Assembly: GCA_021784975.1 (NCBI GenBank)
Contig: JAJYGU010000416.1
Coordinates: 1-17,763 of the forward strand
Direction: 5' to 3'
DNA from: Planctomycetota bacterium
Lineage (GTDB): Bacteria; Planctomycetota; Planctomycetia; Pirellulales; Thermoguttaceae
DNA length: 17,763 nt
This document shows, in pieces, positions 14,202 through 17,763 of the stretch (positions are counted from its first letter, which is position 1; each line of letters begins with the position of its first letter). The notes beneath the pieces are model-generated. The model ran no database searches. It saw only the letters and a program-made list of their open reading frames with translations, and had not been told where the DNA came from. The translations under genes and the position numbers were made by a program.

Positions 14202-15067
14202 CACTCCTTACACTGCAACTGGGCGGCCGTCAGGGCGTTGCGCATCAGCATGGCGATCGTCAGCGGCCCCACGCCGCCGGGCACGGGCGTGATCTGGCTG
14301 GCCACCTCTTTGACCGCCTCGAAATCCACGTCGCCGACCAGCCCGCCGTCGGTGCGGTTGATGCCGACGTCAATCACCACCGCCCCAGGCTTGACCATGT
14401 CGGAGGTCAAAAACTTCGGCTGGCCGATAGCCACGATGAGAATGTCGGCCTCACGCGTGACGGCCGGCAGATCGCGAGTGCGGCTGTGGCAGACGGTCAC
14501 CGTCGCATCGCCGCCGCGGCCGCGCTGCATGAGCATGATGGCCATCGGCTTGCCCACGATGTCGCTGCGACCGACAATCACCACCTTGGCCCCCGCGATG
14601 GGAATGGCATGGCGCAACAGCATCTGTTGAACGCCGTGGGGCGTGCAGGGCAGAAATCGCGGCCGGTTTTGCACGATCCGGCCCACGTTTTCGGGGTGGA
14701 AAGCGTCGACATCCTTCAGTGGGTTCACCGCCTCCAAGACCCGCGTTTCCTCGATTTGCTTCGGCAGCGGCAACTGCACGAGGATGCCGTGGACCGCCGC
14801 ATCACGGTTCAGCCGGTCGACCAGCGCCAACAGTTCCTCGGTGGTTGTTTCCGCCGGCGGGCGGTGCAACTGACTGGTGATGCCCGCCTTCTCGCAGGCC
14901 TTTTGCTTGTTGCGGACATAGACCTGGCTGGCTGGGTTATCGCCCACCAGCACGGCGGCCAGGCAGGGTGTCACCCCGGTCTTGGCCACGAACTCGGTTA
15001 ACTCTTGGGCGACTTCGGAGCGAATCTGCTCCGAGAGGATTTTTCCGTCGAGGATACTGGCAGTCAC
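14198..15067 (-). CDS. folD: Methylenetetrahydrofolate dehydrogenase / cyclohydrolase
   Basis: This 289-residue protein is bifunctional FolD, which interconverts 5,10-methylene-, methenyl- and 10-formyl-tetrahydrofolate using NADP in one-carbon metabolism. The catalytic pair sits in YVRNKQKACEKAGI (Tyr50 and Lys54, as in the E. coli enzyme), followed by GILVQLPLP and DVDAFHPENVG. The NADP-binding half carries VVIVGRSDIVGKP and the closing signature TPVPGGVGPLTIAMLM. The GTG at 15067 is preferred because GGGAG lies eight bases upstream and the protein then begins TASILDGK, as FolD proteins do. An ATG at 15091 would add eight residues without such a site. It lies 96 bases after rpmA on the same strand, so the two may share a transcript. 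Its 3' end overlaps coaX tail to tail. Confidence 0.95.
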   Translation of the reverse strand: MTASILDGKILSEQIRSEVAQELTEFVAKTGVTPCLAAVLVGDNPASQVYVRNKQKACEKAGITSQLHRPPAETTTEELLALVDRLNRDAAVHGILVQLPLPKQIEETRVLEAVNPLKDVDAFHPENVGRIVQNRPRFLPCTPHGVQQMLLRHAIPIAGAKVVIVGRSDIVGKPMAIMLMQRGRGGDATVTVCHSRTRDLPAVTREADILIVAIGQPKFLTSDMVKPGAVVIDVGINRTDGGLVGDVDFEAVKEVASQITPVPGGVGPLTIAMLMRNALTAAQLQCKEC

Positions 15068-15102
15068 GGCAGTTGCTCCCAGGGGCCACATCGAATGGCG
15101 GC

Positions 15103-15134
15103 GCGGCGCCCATCGCCGGCCTGCTCGGCGCCGC
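15103..15134 (-). promoter_or_regulatory. GC-rich stem-loop between rpmA and folD
   Basis: GCGGCGCC (15103-15110) and GGCGCCGC (15127-15134) are perfect inverse complements around a 16-base loop, 36 bases upstream of the folD GTG and just after rpmA. There is no T-tract. It could be a transcript-end or processing structure between the two genes, but in such GC-rich sequence it may also be chance. Confidence 0.25.
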
Positions 15135-15163
15135 GCGCGATCGCTCCGCGCGGCCGTCGAAGG

Positions 15164-15412
15164 TTAGCACGACTCGGTCACGTGCACGCGGCGGCCGCCG
15201 CGATCGAACTTCACGTAGCCGTCGACCAGGGCGAACAGGGTGTAATCCCTCCCTTGGCCGACGCCCCGGCCCGCATGGAACTTGGTGCCCACCTGACGCA
15301 CCAGGATGTTCCCGGCCCGCACTTGTTCGCCGCCGAATCGCTTCACTCCGCGACGTTGGGCGTTGGAGTCGCGGCCATTCCGGCTAGAGCCTTGTCCTTT
15401 TTTGTGTGCCAT
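15164..15412 (-). CDS. rpmA: Ribosomal protein bL27
   Basis: This 82-residue protein is bL27 of the large ribosomal subunit; its N-terminus reaches the peptidyl-transferase centre. The sequence begins AHKKGQGSSRNGRDSNAQRR after the ATG and continues KRFGGEQVRAGNILVRQ, then GTKFHAGRGVGQGRDYTLFAL and GYVKFDR, matching the family along its full length. The ATG at 15412 has AAGGTG seven bases upstream and gives the usual bL27 start; a reading-frame extension to 15421 adds only three residues. It has no cleavable N-terminal extension of the firmicute type. rplU (bL21), which normally precedes it, is not within 160 bases upstream, where an unrelated gene ends instead. folD follows on the same strand. 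Confidence 0.96.
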   Translation of the reverse strand: MAHKKGQGSSRNGRDSNAQRRGVKRFGGEQVRAGNILVRQVGTKFHAGRGVGQGRDYTLFALVDGYVKFDRGGRRVHVTESC

Positions 15413-15579
15413 AAGCGTCACCTTGCCATGGGAAACCTCGCCCAGCCGGCGCCGGACGAGATAGAAACGGCTTTCAGCAGCGGGTTTACATTGGGACCGC
15501 CGGCGGCCACCACGCGCCTACCGCTGACGCCCCCACCGCCCTCAGTTGAGCTCTGCGGGGAGGCCGCGAAACCTTCTTT

Positions 15580-16653
15580 CTACCGGTAAACCCACTCGTA
15601 GTCAACCCCGCCGGGCTGGCCGTAGCGAATTTCTTCCTCGCGGGCGTGGTACTTATCGGCCGGCCGCCAGAAGTTCAATTTCAGCATGCGGCTGCTGAAC
15701 GTGCGGCCGGTCAGAGGCGGGTCTCCCACTTTATACGCCCCCGGCTTGTCCTGCCAACGATAGGCGTTGGTCAGGCCGGAAACCACCACCGAGAACTTGT
15801 AGGTTGCCAAATCGATGTCTTCCCAGGTGGCGATCCCCCAAAGGGTCTGGCCCACACCGATCTGGCGGCACATCTGCACGCTGTTGAGAAAGTGCCGATT
15901 CGGGTCTTCACGCATGCGGATGGCCGCCATGGCCACCGGAATGACGCGATCCGGATAACGCTTGTCAGACACGAGACCACCAGACAATCGCTGATAGGCG
16001 TCCAAGACGAACTCGGGCAGGAAACGGACCGGGCGGTCCTCCTCGACCACCCGATAAAGCAGCTTCTTTTGTGAAGTGGCGTAGCCCAACTCCTTGTCTT
16101 CGACCGGATGAAACACCTTGCCGGGATTGGTGACCGAGTAGACCATGTACCAGATCTGCTTCCGCTGCATCTTGCCACCCACCGTGGGCTCGTCGACCCA
16201 GATCATCCGCACCGGCTTGAACTTGAACTCCAGGGTCCAAACGTCGTGATGGAAGGAGGTGTCTTTTGCCCATGCAAGGTTCGGATCGGCCGCCAAGACT
16301 TCAACCACGTCGTGATAGCTCACCGTCTCGCCTAACGACCGCATCGGATCGACCGTCTGCATGATCCACGGGGCCAGCCGGCGATAAGGGGATCGCCCGA
16401 GCGGCAGAGTCCCGGCGGCAGGAGGTTTGGCCGGAGACGGCTTGGCCAACGCGGCGGGTGTCGTCGCCGGCACGTTCGCGGCCGCCGGCTTGGCAGAGGC
16501 AGCTTTTCCCGCCTCGGCCTTGGCCGCCGTAGCCGGGGCGGCTGGGGCCTGCGCGGCCTGATCCGCGGCCGGCGCCGTCCGCACGGACAAGAGCAACACC
16601 ATCGCCGCGGGCCACAGCCACCCAAGGATTGAACACTTCATGAACACACGCAT
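15580..16653 (-). CDS. Exported protein of unknown function with Ala/Pro/Lys-rich linker
   Basis: I do not recognise this 357-residue protein. From the ATG at 16653 it opens with a signal peptide (ILGWLWPAAMVLLLSV, then Ala-Pro-Ala near residue 29) and a low-complexity Ala/Pro/Lys linker (about 30-80). A compact, aromatic-rich domain follows (about 85-357), containing SPYRRLAPWIMQTVDPM, VWTLEFKFKPVRMIWVD, IWYMVYSVTN and a C-terminal stretch ending in GVDYEWVYR. The domain looks beta-rich and extracytoplasmic; no catalytic motif is evident. An ATG at 16641 is also possible. The longer frame from 16767 is excluded because the promoter at 16726-16755 would start transcription inside it. It is transcribed away from the redoxin gene and is followed by rpmA on the same strand after 167 bases. 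Confidence 0.78.
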   Translation of the reverse strand: MRVFMKCSILGWLWPAAMVLLLSVRTAPAADQAAQAPAAPATAAKAEAGKAASAKPAAANVPATTPAALAKPSPAKPPAAGTLPLGRSPYRRLAPWIMQTVDPMRSLGETVSYHDVVEVLAADPNLAWAKDTSFHHDVWTLEFKFKPVRMIWVDEPTVGGKMQRKQIWYMVYSVTNPGKVFHPVEDKELGYATSQKKLLYRVVEEDRPVRFLPEFVLDAYQRLSGGLVSDKRYPDRVIPVAMAAIRMREDPNRHFLNSVQMCRQIGVGQTLWGIATWEDIDLATYKFSVVVSGLTNAYRWQDKPGAYKVGDPPLTGRTFSSRMLKLNFWRPADKYHAREEEIRYGQPGGVDYEWVYR

Positions 16654-16725
16654 CTCGGTGTTGGGAGGAGCACGAAACCGGCGGGAACATGCCCGAGTCA
16701 TCGCGCGGCCACATTCCCTTCTTCT

Positions 16726-16755
16726 AGTATAGTTGGCCCAATTTCCAAGCGTCAA
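16726..16755 (-). promoter_or_regulatory. Near-consensus sigma-70 promoter of the exported-protein gene
   Basis: On the minus strand TTGACG (16750-16755, five of six consensus bases) and TATACT (16726-16731, five of six) are separated by 18 bases. Transcription would start near 16719, about 65 bases before the ATG at 16653. This is the best complete promoter in the window. Confidence 0.65.
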
Positions 16756-16877
16756 GGATTTACCCATCTACGGCATAAACGTCACCCGCCAGTGAGAGGG
16801 GATCGTCTTTGGTGGGCGGCACTCATAAAATCGGTTGCACCTTACGTTCCACAAACACCCGTTCAAAGGACCAGACC

Positions 16878-17474
16878 ATGCGAAACAAGACACGATGGGG
16901 TTGGTTGATGGTTCTGACGCTGGCACTCACGTTGGCCGGCCGTGCTCAGGCCGCGAAACTGAAGATCGGCGACGCCGCGCCCGAGTTTTCCGCGCTGGTA
17001 GGCGTCGACGGCCAGAAACACAGCCTGGCCGACTACCAGCACGCCAAGATTGTGGTGGTGGTCTTCACCTGCAACCACTGCCCGGTGGCCCGAGCCTACG
17101 AAGACCGGCTGGTGGCCTTGCAGAAAGACTATCGGGCAAAAGGCGTGCAACTGGTGGCCGTCAATGTCAATAACCTCGCGGCCGACCGACTCGACAAGAT
17201 GAAGCAACGGGCCAAGCAGAAGGGATTCAACTTCCCCTACCTCTACGATCCGACCCAGAAGATCGGCCGCGACTACGGGGCCACCGTCACGCCGCACGTC
17301 TTCGTGCTCGACGGCAATCGCAAGGTGGCCTACATGGGGGCGGTCGACGACAGCATGGCGGCCGCCAACGTGAAGACCCATTACTTGCGGGACACGTTGG
17401 ACGCCCTGCTGGCCGGCGGGGAGCCGCCTAAGCAAATCACCAAGCAGTTCGGTTGCAGCATCAAGTACGAGTGA
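16878..17474 (+). CDS. Exported redoxin / thioredoxin-like protein (AhpC-TSA type)
   Basis: From the ATG at 16878 (AAAGGA seven bases upstream) this is a 198-residue protein with a signal peptide ending Arg-Ala-Gln-Ala near residue 25, so it should act in the periplasm or be secreted. The mature part is a thioredoxin fold of the redoxin/AhpC-TSA type: GDAAPEFSALVGVDG, the active site TCNHCPVARAYED with Cys65 and Cys68, and a cis-proline in ATVTPHVFVLD (Pro139). A third cysteine in the C-terminal GCSIKYE (Cys193) resembles the GCSIK end seen in relatives. A thiol-disulfide exchange or peroxide-reducing role is likely; partner and substrate are unknown. The upstream extension to 16809 has no ribosome binding site. 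It is divergent from the exported protein at 15580-16653. Confidence 0.87.
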   Translation: MRNKTRWGWLMVLTLALTLAGRAQAAKLKIGDAAPEFSALVGVDGQKHSLADYQHAKIVVVVFTCNHCPVARAYEDRLVALQKDYRAKGVQLVAVNVNNLAADRLDKMKQRAKQKGFNFPYLYDPTQKIGRDYGATVTPHVFVLDGNRKVAYMGAVDDSMAAANVKTHYLRDTLDALLAGGEPPKQITKQFGCSIKYE

Positions 17475-17484
17475 GTCCGCTAGT

Positions 17485-17606
17485 AGCCACGGATGGAAGA
17501 TGGCAGCTACCCATGGAATACGGATCAATGAATGAGCCCTAAATGGATCGGGTTCAAGCACAAATTCCCTCTTTGTCCGTGTTTCATCGGTGTTCAATCC
17601 GTGGCT
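17485..17606. repeat. AGCCACGGAT inverted repeat after the redoxin gene
   Basis: AGCCACGGAT (17485-17494) pairs perfectly with ATCCGTGGCT (17597-17606), and the right side also carries CCGTGTTTCATCGG-type words. It begins eleven bases after the redoxin stop. No T-tract is present. Confidence 0.5.
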
Positions 17607-17629
17607 GCTTTCACTCGGATGCAATCCAC

Positions 17630-17683
17630 GGAGCGCGGGCGTCTCGCCCGCATTTCCCGCCGCGGGCGAGACGCCCGCGCTCC
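17630..17683. repeat. Perfect 22 bp GC-rich hairpin
   Basis: Positions 17630-17651 and 17662-17683 are perfectly complementary over 22 bp around a 10-base loop. Each arm is itself nearly symmetrical (GCGGGCG-TCT-CGCCCGC). It is a typical dispersed palindromic element; frames through it give AGVSP..GETPALRG-like strings that are artefacts. The last 80 bases of the window after it show no supported gene. Confidence 0.75.
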
Positions 17684-17763
17684 AGAATGGCGTCAAGTAC
17701 TTGGAACGCGGCCCGTCAGCGCAGATTCGGCCTCGCCGTGGTTACCACCATGTTGTCGCGGTG

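Noticed and set aside
13805..15001. 398-codon plus-strand frame across the coaX end and folD
   Set aside because: It overlaps two firmly identified genes in other frames and shows only composition-driven His/Asp/Ala-rich sequence.
16863..17696. 277-codon minus-strand frame over the redoxin gene and 3' region
   Set aside because: Begins in the 22 bp hairpin (GETPALRG-type artefact) and then runs antisense to the redoxin gene.
17750..17763. ATG at the right edge as the start of a new gene
   Set aside because: Only four codons remain in the window and no ribosome binding site precedes it, so nothing can be said.

Overview
The window looks like part of a planctomycete chromosome, probably Pirellulales-like. 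This is an inference from four things: GC-rich sequence; a Ser/Thr kinase that carries an N-terminal HxxxCxxC anti-sigma-type zinc motif, encoded downstream of an ECF-type sigma factor; several Pro/Ala/Lys-rich exported proteins; and spacers packed with many different short palindromic repeats. No rRNA, tRNA, CRISPR array, insertion sequence or prophage was seen. Fifteen complete protein genes are supported.

Layout. Positions 1-150 hold a -10 box and a nested inverted repeat whose right arm contains the ribosome binding site of a DegT/DnrJ/EryC1-type aminotransferase (151-1407, +). Three genes on the minus strand follow, read right to left: an ECF-type sigma factor (5750-6421), a small exported protein (4682-5596) and a large membrane-anchored Ser/Thr kinase (1516-4479). 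This looks like one envelope-signalling module. Diverging from it on the plus strand are a XerD-type tyrosine recombinase (6831-7772) and a Gfo/Idh/MocA oxidoreductase (7987-9120). Three minus-strand genes come next: an exported TIM-barrel glycosidase-like protein (10680-11813), a stand-alone EF-Tu domain-II-like protein with its own good promoter (10322-10579) and a coiled-coil protein (9233-10201).

The right third is housekeeping. It holds the ribosome-assembly GTPase obg (12167-13168, +) and type III pantothenate kinase coaX (13371-14201, +). On the minus strand are folD (14198-15067) and ribosomal protein L27, rpmA (15164-15412). The coaX and folD genes converge, and their stop codons overlap in a single CTAG. 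An exported protein of unknown function (15580-16653, -) has a near-consensus promoter, and a secreted redoxin (16878-17474, +) diverges from it.

Gene starts. Several genes use GTG or TTG, and in four cases a Shine-Dalgarno sequence or promoter argues for a start inside the longest reading frame (exported protein 5596, sigma factor 6421, folD 15067, exported protein 16653).

The most unusual aspects are three: the ribosome-binding-site-pairing leader ahead of the aminotransferase; the sigma factor / exported protein / zinc-finger kinase triad; and the fact that most of the longer spacers carry a different family of long inverted repeat, while no classical hairpin-plus-T-tract terminator was found. 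I did not find a clearly novel defence or mobile system.
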